A stretch of DNA of 64,000 nucleotides from Betaproteobacteria bacterium (GTDB taxonomy: Bacteria; Pseudomonadota; Gammaproteobacteria; Burkholderiales; Burkholderiaceae_F). Below the pieces are notes generated by a model. It was given only the letters and a program-made list of their open reading frames with translations, did no database searches and had not been told where the DNA came from. The position numbers were made by a program, and so were the translations under genes. The DNA lies in contig VBCK01000135.1 of NCBI GenBank assembly GCA_005882215.1, positions 1-64,000 of the forward strand, in the 5' to 3' direction. Below, one piece after another: positions 43,675-54,076 of this stretch. Positions within the stretch are counted from its first letter, which is position 1. Each line of letters opens with the position of its first letter.

Positions 43675-45237
43675 ATGCCCGCCGCGATCAGTTTCGAGCC
43701 GCTCACCCCGACCGCATTCCTGCGCCGGGCGGCGCAGGTTTTTGGCGACAGGCTCGGGGTGATCGACGCCGATGCGCGTTTCACCTACGCGCAGTTCCTC
43801 GAGCGCAATCTGAAGTTCGCGGGGGCATTGGAGAGGCTCCGCGTAGCGCCCGGCGATCGCGTCGCGCTGCTGGCGGGAAATTCCCACGTGATGCTCGCCG
43901 GCCATTACGCGGTGCCATTCGCCGGTGCGGTGCTGGTGGCACTCAACATCCGCGCGACGGCAGCCGACATCGCCTACATTCTCGATCACGCGGGCTGCTC
44001 GGTCCTGATCTATGACCAGCAGTACGAGGACACCGCGGTCAAGGCGGCCGAGCAGGCGAACGGCGCCGTGCGGCTGATCCGCGCCGGAGGCAAGCGGGAC
44101 GAACTGGAGCCGTTGATCGCGGCCGCTGAGCCCCACTGCGTACCGGTGAGCGACGAGCGAGGCCTGCTGGCGATCAACTACACGAGCGGCACTACTGCGC
44201 GTCCCAAGGGAGTGATGTACCACCACCGCGGAGCTTATCTTCAGGCGCTGGCGATGGCGCTGCATCTTCAGCTCACCAGCGACTCCGTCTACCTGTGGAC
44301 CTTGCCCATGTTTCACTGCAACGGGTGGTGCTTCAGCTGGGGTGTCACGGCGGCCGGCGCCGTCCATTTGTGCCTGCCGAAGCTGGAGCCGGCGCTGATC
44401 TGGCGCCACATTCGCGAATCCGCGGTCACCCATTTCTGTGCGGCACCGACCGTACTCACGATGACGATCTGGGATCCCGAAGCGGCCAAAGGCAGGCCAC
44501 CGCGGGCTGTGCACATCGGCACGGGAGGCGCACCGCCGACCCCCACACTGTTGGAGCGCCTGGCGGAGCTCGGCATGGACATCACCCACCTGTACGGATT
44601 GACCGAGACCTTTGGTCCGGCGGTGATCTGCGACTGGCGATCGGAGTGGCGCAGTCTTCCGCTGGCCCAGCAGGCTCGTCTGAAGTCGCGGCAGGGTGTC
44701 GGAAATGTCATCTCGACCGAAGTGCGCGTGGTGGACGAAGGCGGCAAGGATGTGCCGGCCGACGCAACGACGCTGGGCGAGATTGCGATCCGCGGCAATA
44801 ATGTGATGCTGGGCTACTACCGCGACGAGGAAGCGACTCGCAAGGCCGCACCCGACGGCTGGTTCCGGACCGGCGACCTGGGTGTCATGCATCCGGACGG
44901 TTACGTCGAGCTGCGCGATCGTGCCAAGGACATCATCATCTCCGGTGGCGAGAACATTTCGTCGGTGGAAGTCGAGCAGGCGCTGGCGTCGCATCCGGCC
45001 GTGGCCGAGTGCGCTGTCGTTGCCGCACCGGACGAGAAATGGGGCGAGGTCCCGGTCGCCTTTGTCACGCTCAAGCCGGACGCTTCTGCCACTGGCGGCG
45101 AGCTCCTCGAGCATGTCCGCGCCCAGCTGGCTCCGTTCAAGGCACCGAAGCGGGTCCTGTTCGGACCGTTGCCCAAGACCGCCACCGGAAAAGTCCAGAA
45201 AGGCGTGTTGCGAGCCCAACTGAAGCAGAACGGCTAA
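43675..45237 (+). CDS. Acyl-CoA synthetase / AMP-dependent ligase
   Basis: 520 residues. ANL-superfamily motifs: phosphate loop INYTSGTTARPKGVMYHHRG, substrate region TLPMFHCNGWCF, YGLTETFGPAV, GWFRTGDLGVMHPDGYVELRDR, hinge and C-terminal KDIIISGGENISS, catalytic lysine in PKTATGKVQKGV. Converts a fatty or short organic acid to its CoA ester with ATP, feeding the dehydrogenase of this operon. Ends convergently with the ComB-like gene, overlapping by four bases. Confidence 0.92.
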   Translation: MPAAISFEPLTPTAFLRRAAQVFGDRLGVIDADARFTYAQFLERNLKFAGALERLRVAPGDRVALLAGNSHVMLAGHYAVPFAGAVLVALNIRATAADIAYILDHAGCSVLIYDQQYEDTAVKAAEQANGAVRLIRAGGKRDELEPLIAAAEPHCVPVSDERGLLAINYTSGTTARPKGVMYHHRGAYLQALAMALHLQLTSDSVYLWTLPMFHCNGWCFSWGVTAAGAVHLCLPKLEPALIWRHIRESAVTHFCAAPTVLTMTIWDPEAAKGRPPRAVHIGTGGAPPTPTLLERLAELGMDITHLYGLTETFGPAVICDWRSEWRSLPLAQQARLKSRQGVGNVISTEVRVVDEGGKDVPADATTLGEIAIRGNNVMLGYYRDEEATRKAAPDGWFRTGDLGVMHPDGYVELRDRAKDIIISGGENISSVEVEQALASHPAVAECAVVAAPDEKWGEVPVAFVTLKPDASATGGELLEHVRAQLAPFKAPKRVLFGPLPKTATGKVQKGVLRAQLKQNG

Positions 45238-45956
45238 CCCCGAACGAGCGCCGGGCCGATCAGGCGCGCCACGGTATTTTCGCTGTCGATCTGGCCGGCG
45301 TATTCGATTTCGTGGCGCCACCGTCCCGCCAATCGACGCCCCGTCCGGGATTGCAGCAGGGTGGGAATCGGCTCCGCATGGCTGCAGCGTAGAGCGGCCT
45401 GGGCGCTGTCGGACAGCGAAGCCGCGTCGCTCAGCGTCAGGAAGTGGCCCACGAGGATGCCGGCGGTGAAGAAATCCTCCAGGTTGAAGGCGCCGGCGGA
45501 ACCGGCGCACAGCAGGATCACGCTTCGATCCGGCTGCCGCGCCGAAGCGTCCGCCACGGTGGCGCGAGCGTTGCGCAAGCAGGCCGCGTAGACCGCGTGC
45601 CCGGTCTGGGCGCGACGCAGGGCGATCGTGCCATTGGTGGTCGAATAAACGACGGTCTTGCCCTGCAGACCCGATGCGGACAGCGCCTGTGGAGTGGCGT
45701 GCGCGAATCCGGGCAGTGTCTCGCCGTTGAGTTCTCCGGCCAGGACCAGCTCCGCACCGGCTCCAGCGGCCTGCGCGATGTTGCGCGCCTCGTTGTGGTT
45801 CAGCGCAGGCAGGACCTGGCGGGCGCCATGCGCGAGAGCCGTCACGATGGTGGTAGTCGCAAAAAGCGTGTCGATCACCATCACGATCTTGTCGGCCAGC
45901 CGCTCCGGATAAACATCCTCCTTGCGCAGAACGACGTGCACCTTGCGGTCCGGCAT
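45234..45956 (-). CDS. 2-phosphosulfolactate phosphatase family protein (ComB-like)
   Basis: 240 residues. ComB fold signature at the start: VMVIDTLFATTTIVTALAHGARQVLPA, then LAGELNGETLPGF and KTVVYSTTNGTIALRRA, and LLCAGSAGAFNLEDFFTAG. ComB hydrolyses 2-phosphosulfolactate to sulfolactate in archaeal coenzyme M synthesis; bacterial homologues are frequent but their substrates mostly unknown. It lies seven bases after the ABC permease of a sugar-type importer and with a class V aminotransferase upstream. Confidence 0.85.
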   Translation of the reverse strand: MPDRKVHVVLRKEDVYPERLADKIVMVIDTLFATTTIVTALAHGARQVLPALNHNEARNIAQAAGAGAELVLAGELNGETLPGFAHATPQALSASGLQGKTVVYSTTNGTIALRRAQTGHAVYAACLRNARATVADASARQPDRSVILLCAGSAGAFNLEDFFTAGILVGHFLTLSDAASLSDSAQAALRCSHAEPIPTLLQSRTGRRLAGRWRHEIEYAGQIDSENTVARLIGPALVRG

Positions 45957-45963
45957 CTGCGGA

Positions 45964-46863
45964 CTACTCCTTGACCGCCCCGGTCATGCCGGACACGTAG
46001 TACTCGACGAAGAGCGAGTACAAGAGTACGACCGGAAGCGAGCCGAACAGCGCGCCCGCCATCAACGGACCCCAGTGATAGACGTCGCCCTCGACCAGTT
46101 CTGTGATCACACCGATAGGGACCGTCTTCACCTCGGAAGACGAAATGAAGGTCAGCGCGTAGATGAACTCGTTCCACGACAGCGTGAAGGCGAAGATTCC
46201 GGCCGAAATCAGCCCGGGAACCGCCAGCGGCAGGACGATCTTGCCGAGGATCTGCAGGCGGCTCGCGCCGTCGATCAGCGCGCACTCCTCTAACTCGAAC
46301 GGGATCGACCTGAGGTAGCCCATCAGCAGCCAGGTGCAAAACGGGATCAGGAAGGTCGGGTACGTGAGTATCAGCGCCAGACGCGTGTCGAAGAGCTGCA
46401 GCCTGTAAACCACGGCGGCGAGCGGAATGAACAGGATCGACGGGGGCACCAGGTAGGCCAGGAAGATGCTCATGCCGACGTATCGCGCGCCGCGAAAACG
46501 CAGGCGCTCGATCGCGTAGGCGGCGAGCACGCTCGCAACGAGCGACAGGAAGGTCGCGACGACGGACACCAGAAGCGTGTTCCAGAGCCAATCCGGGTAA
46601 GCGGTGTCGAACAGCAGCTTTTTTACATGGACCAGGGTCGGACTGTGAACCCAGAACGGATTGCCTTCGTGCGACAGCAGCTCCTCGTTTGGCTTCAGGG
46701 CGGTCATCACCATCCAGTAGAACGGGAACAGCAGCACGAACAGGAAGACGCCCAACGGCAAGTAGACCGTGACCACGCGCCTGGGCATCGTCACCAGATA
46801 ATCCATCGCCTGCGCACCGGCCGCCACGCGCAGCTCGCTGCGGGCGCTGGTTCCTTCACTCAC
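45964..46863 (-). CDS. ABC transporter permease (MalG/UgpE type)
   Basis: 299 residues from a GTG that overlaps the other permease's stop (GTGA). Six membrane helices and the EAA loop ECALIDGASRLQILGKIVLPLAVPGL, which contacts the ATPase. Carbohydrate-uptake-1 type. Works with the permease, binding protein and ATPase at 46860-50261. Confidence 0.92.
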   Translation of the reverse strand: MSEGTSARSELRVAAGAQAMDYLVTMPRRVVTVYLPLGVFLFVLLFPFYWMVMTALKPNEELLSHEGNPFWVHSPTLVHVKKLLFDTAYPDWLWNTLLVSVVATFLSLVASVLAAYAIERLRFRGARYVGMSIFLAYLVPPSILFIPLAAVVYRLQLFDTRLALILTYPTFLIPFCTWLLMGYLRSIPFELEECALIDGASRLQILGKIVLPLAVPGLISAGIFAFTLSWNEFIYALTFISSSEVKTVPIGVITELVEGDVYHWGPLMAGALFGSLPVVLLYSLFVEYYVSGMTGAVKE

Positions 46864-47780
46864 CGGTCCGCCCCACCCTGTTGCCAGGCGCGACGCTGCA
46901 GACCGAAATAGGAAAACATGATCGCCCCGAGCAGAAACGGAACCATCGCGGTCGCGATCGCGGCACCTTCGCCCAGGTACCCGCCGGGAATGGCGCGCTG
47001 GAACGACAGCGTGGCCATCAGGTGCGTCGCGTTGAGCGGCCCGCCGCGCGTGAGCACGTAGATCAGCTGGAAGTCGGTGAACGTGAACAGCACTGAAAAG
47101 GTCATCACGACCGCGGTGATCGGAGCCAGCAGGGGCAGGGTCACGTGGCGCAACTGCTGCCAGCCGGAGGCACCGTCCAAGCTCGCCGCTTCGTAGTACG
47201 ACGGCGAGATGGTCTGCAGGCCGGCCAGCAGGCAAATCGCAACGAACGGCACGCCGCGCCAGATGTTGGCCGCGATCGTCGCCAGACGCGCATGCCATGG
47301 CTCACCGAGAAACTCGATGTACTGGTCGATGACTCCAAGCTTCATCAGCGCCCAGCTGATGATCGAGAACTGGGAATCGTAGATCCACCAGAAGGCAATT
47401 GCCGACAGCGCGGTGGGTACGATGAACGGCAGCAGCACGACCGCGCGCACGACCGATTTCAGCGGCAGGCGCTGATTCAGCAGCAGCGCCAGCCACAGGC
47501 CGAGCGCGAACTTGATCACACTCGCCACCAGCGTGTAGAAGAACGTGTTGAAGAGCGCCAGGCGGACAATCTCGTCGTCCCAAATCGAGATGAAATTCTC
47601 CAGTCCGATCCACGCTCCCGCGCGGCCGATCTTCGCGTCCGTGAAGCCGAGGTAGACACCCAGCCCGAGCGGATAGGTCAGGAACAGCAGCAGGAACGCG
47701 GCGGCCGGGATCAGGAACAGCGCGCCCAGCAGATGTCGATTGTCAAGCGCGCGGCGTAGCGCGCCGACGCCGGCGCTCAC
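46860..47780 (-). CDS. ABC transporter permease (MalF/UgpA type)
   Basis: 306 residues from the GTG at 47780; earlier in-frame codons lie in the upstream gene. Six helices, starting LLGALFLIPAAAFLLLFLTYPLGLG; EAA loop YYEAASLDGASGWQQLRHVTLPLL. Pairs with the MalG-type permease as a heterodimer. Confidence 0.91.
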   Translation of the reverse strand: MSAGVGALRRALDNRHLLGALFLIPAAAFLLLFLTYPLGLGVYLGFTDAKIGRAGAWIGLENFISIWDDEIVRLALFNTFFYTLVASVIKFALGLWLALLLNQRLPLKSVVRAVVLLPFIVPTALSAIAFWWIYDSQFSIISWALMKLGVIDQYIEFLGEPWHARLATIAANIWRGVPFVAICLLAGLQTISPSYYEAASLDGASGWQQLRHVTLPLLAPITAVVMTFSVLFTFTDFQLIYVLTRGGPLNATHLMATLSFQRAIPGGYLGEGAAIATAMVPFLLGAIMFSYFGLQRRAWQQGGADR

Positions 47781-47820
47781 GGGGCAACCCGTAAACGTCG
47801 CAAGGGCGTGGCGCAGATCA

Positions 47821-49137
47821 TCAGACCTTGTAGTAGCGCTCGGCGCGCTTGCGCGCGCGTTCCGCCGCCTCCTTGGGCGTCTTCGATCCGCTCGCCGCCT
47901 CGGCCACCATATCCAGGATGATGAAGTCGGCAATGCACGCCGCCGATGCGGATCCCATCTCCCCGGCGTAACCGACCGGAAGCATCACCTTGGTTGCGTC
48001 GCGATACGGCGTGTGCTTCGGGTCGACGGTCCAGATGGGATTGGCCTCGTAGGCTTTCAGCGGGTGGCAGACGTAACCGATCGAGGCTTGCATCCAGGGC
48101 GAGAATTGTTCCTCCTCCATCATGAAGCGCAGGAATTCCTTCGCGGCGTTCGGGTACTTGGTGTGCTTGTAGATCATCTGGTTGAAGAAGATGTTGAATT
48201 CCGTCGGCCGGCCCACCGGTCCCACGGGGAAGTTGGCGTGCTGGATGTCGGCCGCCATCTCCTTGAGCCGGGGATCGGTCGAGTTCTTGGCCGCGTAGTA
48301 GATCGAGATGCCGTTGGCGGTCGCGCTGATCTGGCCGTCCAGGAAGGCCTTGTTGTTGCTCGGATCGAGCCAGGACAGGGTTCCCGGCACGAAGGTCGGA
48401 TATAACTCGCGCGCGAACTCCAGCGCTCTCAACGTCTCCGGGCTGTCGATCGCGACCTGGTTCTTATCGTTGACCAGCTTGCCCCCGTGCGCCCAGACCA
48501 GCCAGTGCGTCCAGGCCTGGTCGCCGCTGGCATGACCGAGTGCGAAACCGGGCGGCGTGCCCCGCTCCTTCAACGCCTTCATCAGCTTCATGAAGCCGGC
48601 CAGGTCCTTGGGAAACGCGCTGAAGCCGGCGGCTTTGACGTGGCTTTCGCGGTAGACGATCGCATTGCCGGCGCAGCCCAGCGGAACGCCGATCCAGTGC
48701 CCCCTGTGCTTCAAGTACTGCTCGCAGACCGGATACCAGCCTCCGTACTTCTGGCCCAGGTAATCGCACAGATCGGTCACGTCGACCAGCTTGTCCGGAT
48801 AAAGATCGGCATCGTCGTTGGTCGACAGGATGATGTCGGGCCCTGCTCCCGTGTTGGCCGCCACCGCGGCCTTCGGTCGCACGTCTTCCCAGCCTTCGTG
48901 ATCGACCCGGACCTCGATGCCGAACGTGTCGGTGAATTTCTTCACGTTCGCCATGTACTGGTCCTCGTCGCCCTGCACGAACCGCTTCCAGCGCAGCACC
49001 CGTAGCTTCGCCGCCTTTTCGGGCTCGTTGCGCCACTGTGCAGCGGCCTGCTTGACCCAGATGAACGGCCCGACCACCGCACCGGTCGCAAGGGTGGCGC
49101 TTGCCTTCAGCACGTCTCGACGCTTGTTCGCACTCAT
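47821..49137 (-). CDS. ABC transporter extracellular solute-binding protein (family 1), Tat-type signal
   Basis: 438 residues from the ATG at 49137 behind GGGAGGG. Twin-arginine signal: KRRDVLKASATLATGAVVG, cleaved near AAAQ. Mature part has the family 1 lobes (ILSTNDDADLYPDKLVDVTDL, GVPLGCAGNAIVYRE, EFLRFMMEEEQFSPWMQ). Tat export implies that it folds in the cytoplasm before transport. Ligand not predictable from sequence; candidates are sugars, glycerol phosphates or small sulfonate/phosphonate compounds in view of the neighbours. Confidence 0.9.
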   Translation of the reverse strand: MSANKRRDVLKASATLATGAVVGPFIWVKQAAAQWRNEPEKAAKLRVLRWKRFVQGDEDQYMANVKKFTDTFGIEVRVDHEGWEDVRPKAAVAANTGAGPDIILSTNDDADLYPDKLVDVTDLCDYLGQKYGGWYPVCEQYLKHRGHWIGVPLGCAGNAIVYRESHVKAAGFSAFPKDLAGFMKLMKALKERGTPPGFALGHASGDQAWTHWLVWAHGGKLVNDKNQVAIDSPETLRALEFARELYPTFVPGTLSWLDPSNNKAFLDGQISATANGISIYYAAKNSTDPRLKEMAADIQHANFPVGPVGRPTEFNIFFNQMIYKHTKYPNAAKEFLRFMMEEEQFSPWMQASIGYVCHPLKAYEANPIWTVDPKHTPYRDATKVMLPVGYAGEMGSASAACIADFIILDMVAEAASGSKTPKEAAERARKRAERYYKV

Positions 49138-49184
49138 CGGACCCTCCCTGTCAGGGGCCATCTCTCAGCGAATGTCCGCTCGGT

Positions 49185-50261
<1,077 letters not shown>

Positions 50262-50453
50262 TGTGTTCAATCCCCAGGCCCGCCCTACCGAAGCTGGCAC
50301 CGCCGCCGATGAGCGACCGTTTCCCCAACGCGTTCGTCGACAGGGATCAAGGGTCGGGGCCCACCGCGTTCGATCCGGCTTGCCCTCCGCTTGTCTTCTT
50401 GTTAGTCGCGGTCGCAGGCCGAAGTGCAATTTACGCTGGCACGGAAAGCAAGG

Positions 50454-51608
50454 TCAAGCACTCGTGCCTTGAGGGTCCACTCCTAGGATGCGCCCCAGCG
50501 CCGCGTCGAGGCTTCCCACAGTTCGATCCACGTTATTCAGCTTATCGAGTCCGAACAGGCCGATGCGGAAGGTCTTGAAGTCCGCCGCTTCACCGCACCG
50601 TAGAGGCACGCCTGCAGCAATCTGCAGACCCTGCCCAGCGAAGGCCTTGCCAGTGTGCAGCCCGTCGTCGTCGGTGTAGCTGACGATCACGCCCGGCGCC
50701 TGATAAGCCTCCGCTGCGACACTGGGCAGCCCCTTGTCCGCAAGCAGCGAACACACCTTTCGACCCAAATCGATCTGCCTTGAGCGCAGCGTCTCGAAGC
50801 CGCATGCGCGGGTCTCGAACATCGCGTCGCGCGTGCGTGCAAGCGCATCGGTTGGTAGCGTCAGGTGGTACGTCTGGCCGCCGCCCTCATAGGCCTGCAT
50901 GACCTGCAGCCACTTCTTCAGGTCGGCGGCGAAGCTGGTGCTGGTCGTGCCATCCATCGCGCCGCAAGCCCGCTCGCTGAGCATGACAAAAGCGCAGCAG
51001 GGTGAGCCGCTCCAGCCCTTTTGCGGCGCGCTCACCAGAACATCGACGCCGGTCAAGTGCATGTCGATCCAGATCGCGCCGGACGCGACGCCGTCCAGAA
51101 CGAACAGTCCACCTACATCGTGCACGGCTTGCGCCGCGGCACGCAGGTAGTCATCGGGCAGAATGATCCCGGCAGCCGTCTCCACGTGCGGCGCAAAGAC
51201 CAGATCGGGCCGCTGCCGATGGATTGCGGCAACCACCTCGTCGACAGGGGGCGGCGCAAACGGCGCCTGACGGCCGCTGCGCACGGGCCGGGCCTCGAGC
51301 ACGATTTGCTCGGACGGGATACGACCCATCTCGAAGATCTGCGTCCAGCGATAGCTGAACCAGCCGTTACGGATGACCAGCGTCCTGCGGCCCGTTGCGA
51401 ACTGGCGCGCCACGGCCTCCATGCCGAACGTGCCGCTGCCAGGCACGACAATGGCGCAGTGCGCGCGATAGGTCTCCTTGAGAATGCCGGAGATGTCGCA
51501 CATCACGCTCTGGAATTTCCGGGACATGTGATTCAGCGCGCGGTCGGTGAAGACGACCGAGTATTCGAGCAGGCCTTCGGAGTCGATCTCGGGCCGCAGG
51601 CTTGGCAT
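50454..51608 (-). CDS. Class V aminotransferase (alanine-glyoxylate / serine-pyruvate type)
   Basis: 384 residues from the ATG at 51608 behind GAGAGGAC. PLP enzyme of fold type I: GSGTFGMEAVARQF, FVLDGVASGAIWIDMHLTGVDVLVSAPQKGWSGSPCCAF, the last holding the Schiff-base lysine. Related enzymes transfer amino groups from alanine, serine, 2-aminoethylphosphonate or cysteate to glyoxylate or pyruvate. Linked in direction to the ABC importer and ComB-like gene, so it may process the imported compound. Precise substrate unknown. Confidence 0.87.
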   Translation of the reverse strand: MPSLRPEIDSEGLLEYSVVFTDRALNHMSRKFQSVMCDISGILKETYRAHCAIVVPGSGTFGMEAVARQFATGRRTLVIRNGWFSYRWTQIFEMGRIPSEQIVLEARPVRSGRQAPFAPPPVDEVVAAIHRQRPDLVFAPHVETAAGIILPDDYLRAAAQAVHDVGGLFVLDGVASGAIWIDMHLTGVDVLVSAPQKGWSGSPCCAFVMLSERACGAMDGTTSTSFAADLKKWLQVMQAYEGGGQTYHLTLPTDALARTRDAMFETRACGFETLRSRQIDLGRKVCSLLADKGLPSVAAEAYQAPGVIVSYTDDDGLHTGKAFAGQGLQIAAGVPLRCGEAADFKTFRIGLFGLDKLNNVDRTVGSLDAALGRILGVDPQGTSA

Positions 51609-51751
51609 GGAAGTCCTCTCTGAGGAAGTCGAACCCCGGGGGCGGTTCAAGCGATCGCCTGGCACAAGGTCAGTGGAACTGTAAGCGCAATTCGAACGGA
51701 CCGTCCCGATTCCTGCTGTCGCCCGCCACGCGGTCTCTACGGCATCTCAAC

Positions 51752-53164
51752 TCAGTTCGCCTCCCGCAATTCACCGCGGCTGACGCTGTCCCCATCGTGC
51801 GCGCGCAGCGTGCGAAACAGCAAAGACGACAGCACCGTCACAACGCCCAGCGTCACGAACGCATGATGCAGCGCATCGGTCACGGCAGCCTGATCGGTCT
51901 GCGGCCGGTTGCCGAGGTACCAGGCGGTGATCAGCGAGCCGCATGCCAGCCCGAAGCTCAGCGACAGCTGTTGCAGCGAGCTCGCGATGGTGGCGGCCAT
52001 GCTGCTGTCGGCGCTCTCGACGTCGGCGTAGGCCATCGAGTTCATCGACGAGAACTGCAGCGAGTTGAAGAAGCCCTGCGCCAGTCCCAGCGCGATGATC
52101 AGGGGGACCGGCGTGGCTGGCGTGACTTGTCCAAACAGGCTGATCGTGACTCCGATCATCAGCGTATTGACCAGCAGCACCCTGCGATAGCCGTAACGCT
52201 GGAGCACCCGGGTCGCGCTGAACTTCATCGCCATCGCCGCCGCGGCAGCCGGCATCATCAGCAGGCCCGACTGCCAGGCCGGCAGCCCGAGGCCCAGCTG
52301 GTAGAGCAGCGGCAGCAGGAGCGGCAGCCCACCGATCCCGAGGCGGGTGATGAATCCGCCCACGACCGCAACGCGGAACGTGCGCAGCCGGAACAGCGTC
52401 AGGCGCAGCAGCGGGAATGAGAGCTGGCGTGCGTGCCAGCCGTAAGCGGCCAGCAGGCTCATCGACAGCAGCAGCAGGACCCCGGCCGAGGTCGTATCGA
52501 TGTCGTGCTCGCCGAAGATCTCCAGCAGCCACGACAGCAGCGCGATGCCGCAACCGAACAGCACCAGGCCGACCAGGTCGAGCGGTCGCGCGGCCTCGCC
52601 GCGATAGTCGGGCATGTAGCGTCGGATGACGAGCAGCGCGGCCAGGCCGACCGGCACATTGACGAAGAAGATGTCGCGCCACGACAGCCAATGGACAATC
52701 AGACCGCCGACCGTCGGGCCGAGCAGCGGGCCGATCAGCGCCGGGATGATGACGAAGTTCAAAGCGCGCAGTAGCTCCGACTTCGGGAACGTGCGCACGA
52801 TCGCCAGCCGGCCGACCGGCATCATCATCGCCGCGCCAGCGCCCTGCACCACGCGCGCGGCCACCAGCATTGGGGCGTTGACCGCCAGCCCGCATAGCAC
52901 CGAACTCAGCGTGAAGACCGCGACCGCGATCGCGAACACGCGCCGGCTGCCGAAGCGGTCGGCCATCCACCCGCTCATCGGAATGCACACCGCCAGGCTC
53001 AGGATGTAACTGGTCACGACCGCCTTCAGGCTCAGCGGCGCCACATGCAGGCTGGCCGCCATCGCGGGCACCGCGGTGTTGACGATTGTCGAATCGAGCT
53101 GTTCCATGAACAGCGCGCAGGCCACAACCCATGGCAGGTAGATCTTGATCAGCGAAGCGTGCAT
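51752..53164 (-). CDS. MFS drug transporter, DHA2 (14-TM, EmrB-like) family
   Basis: 470 residues from the ATG at 53164; longer readings lack protein-like character. Fourteen helices. Motifs: MEQLDSTIVNTAVPAMAASL (TM1), GWMADRFGSRRVFAIAV (motif A) and GAGAAMMMPVGRLAIVR, all typical of EmrB/QacA proteins. Probably exports lipophilic toxic compounds by proton antiport. No EmrA-like adaptor is next to it. Confidence 0.9.
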   Translation of the reverse strand: MHASLIKIYLPWVVACALFMEQLDSTIVNTAVPAMAASLHVAPLSLKAVVTSYILSLAVCIPMSGWMADRFGSRRVFAIAVAVFTLSSVLCGLAVNAPMLVAARVVQGAGAAMMMPVGRLAIVRTFPKSELLRALNFVIIPALIGPLLGPTVGGLIVHWLSWRDIFFVNVPVGLAALLVIRRYMPDYRGEAARPLDLVGLVLFGCGIALLSWLLEIFGEHDIDTTSAGVLLLLSMSLLAAYGWHARQLSFPLLRLTLFRLRTFRVAVVGGFITRLGIGGLPLLLPLLYQLGLGLPAWQSGLLMMPAAAAAMAMKFSATRVLQRYGYRRVLLVNTLMIGVTISLFGQVTPATPVPLIIALGLAQGFFNSLQFSSMNSMAYADVESADSSMAATIASSLQQLSLSFGLACGSLITAWYLGNRPQTDQAAVTDALHHAFVTLGVVTVLSSLLFRTLRAHDGDSVSRGELREAN

Positions 53165-53235
53165 CCCGGTCTGTGGCGGGCTGAAGGCGCGATCGGCGCT
53201 ACCATTGAACCAGATCGAGGCCACCGCCCTGAACT

Positions 53236-53370
53236 GTGCGAAAGATACGAAAGTCAGAGGCCAAGACACCCGGCTCTCTGATCTACGAACCGTTCGGTCT
53301 TGTGCATCAGTGGGGAAATCCGGGTGACGTGCCTCTGACCTTCTTGGCGTTCAGCGGTGAGGCGATGTCA
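53236..53370 (+). pseudogene. Cupin-domain gene fragment
   Basis: A short plus-strand frame reads LIYEPFGLVHQWGNPGDVPLTFLAFSG, the second half of a cupin barrel (PxGxxHxxxNPGDEPLxFL). Nothing cupin-like precedes it, and downstream the frame runs antisense into the DHFR-like gene. A remnant of a deleted cupin gene is the simplest reading. Confidence 0.45.
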
Positions 53371-54015
53371 CGCCCGCCTGCGCAGAAAGACGTGGGTCGC
53401 ACGTTCGCCCGCGACGGACTTGGCGCATTCATAGCCCAAAGCGCGCATGTCGATGCCCTGCAAGAGATGCTCCCCCGAACCGAGTAGGACGGGTCGGATC
53501 GCGAGATGCAGCTCGTCGATCAGGGCCGCGCGCAGATATTGCCGAATGGTGGACACGCCACCGCCGAGGCGAACGTCGCGGCCGCCCGCCGCGGCGGTCG
53601 CCTGCTCCAAGGCAGCGTGAATGCCTTCGGTGACAAACCGAAACTCCGTGCCTCCCGCCATCGGGAGGGGCGCCCGCGGGTGATGCGTCAGCACGAAGAC
53701 CGGCGTGTGATATGGCGGCTCGTCGCCCCACCAGCCTTTCCAGCTGTCGTCCGGCCATGGGCCCCGGACCGGACCGAACATGTTGCGCCCGAGAATCCAG
53801 GCACCGAATCCGGCTAAACCTTGCTCCGCGATTCCGTTATCGACCCCCGTCTCTCCATCGTCAAAGCCGTGCATCCTGCGCCATATGCGTGTCTGGAAAA
53901 ACCACTCCATCAACTCAGGACCCCTGACGCCGAGCGGATTCTGCAGATTCTGGTTCGGCCCGGCACCGTAGCCGTCGATGGAAATCGCGAAGCTTTGGAC
54001 GCTCAGTTTCGACAT
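53368..54015 (-). CDS. Dihydrofolate reductase-like / RibD C-terminal domain protein
   Basis: 215 residues with the RibD-C fold pattern: SVQSFAISIDGYGAGPNQN at the start, GFGAWILGRNMFGPVRGPW, PVFVLTHHPRAPLPMAGG, DVRLGGGVSTIRQYLRAALIDELHLAIRPVLLGSGEHLL. Such proteins are NADPH-dependent reductases of unclear substrate, often standalone. Ends overlapping the cupin remnant on the other strand. Confidence 0.87.
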   Translation of the reverse strand: MSKLSVQSFAISIDGYGAGPNQNLQNPLGVRGPELMEWFFQTRIWRRMHGFDDGETGVDNGIAEQGLAGFGAWILGRNMFGPVRGPWPDDSWKGWWGDEPPYHTPVFVLTHHPRAPLPMAGGTEFRFVTEGIHAALEQATAAAGGRDVRLGGGVSTIRQYLRAALIDELHLAIRPVLLGSGEHLLQGIDMRALGYECAKSVAGERATHVFLRRRA

Positions 54016-54076
54016 TACAGATTTATCTGGGGTTGCTGTCAGCTGGAATCATAGGACATTTGCTTTGCAGCAACCA

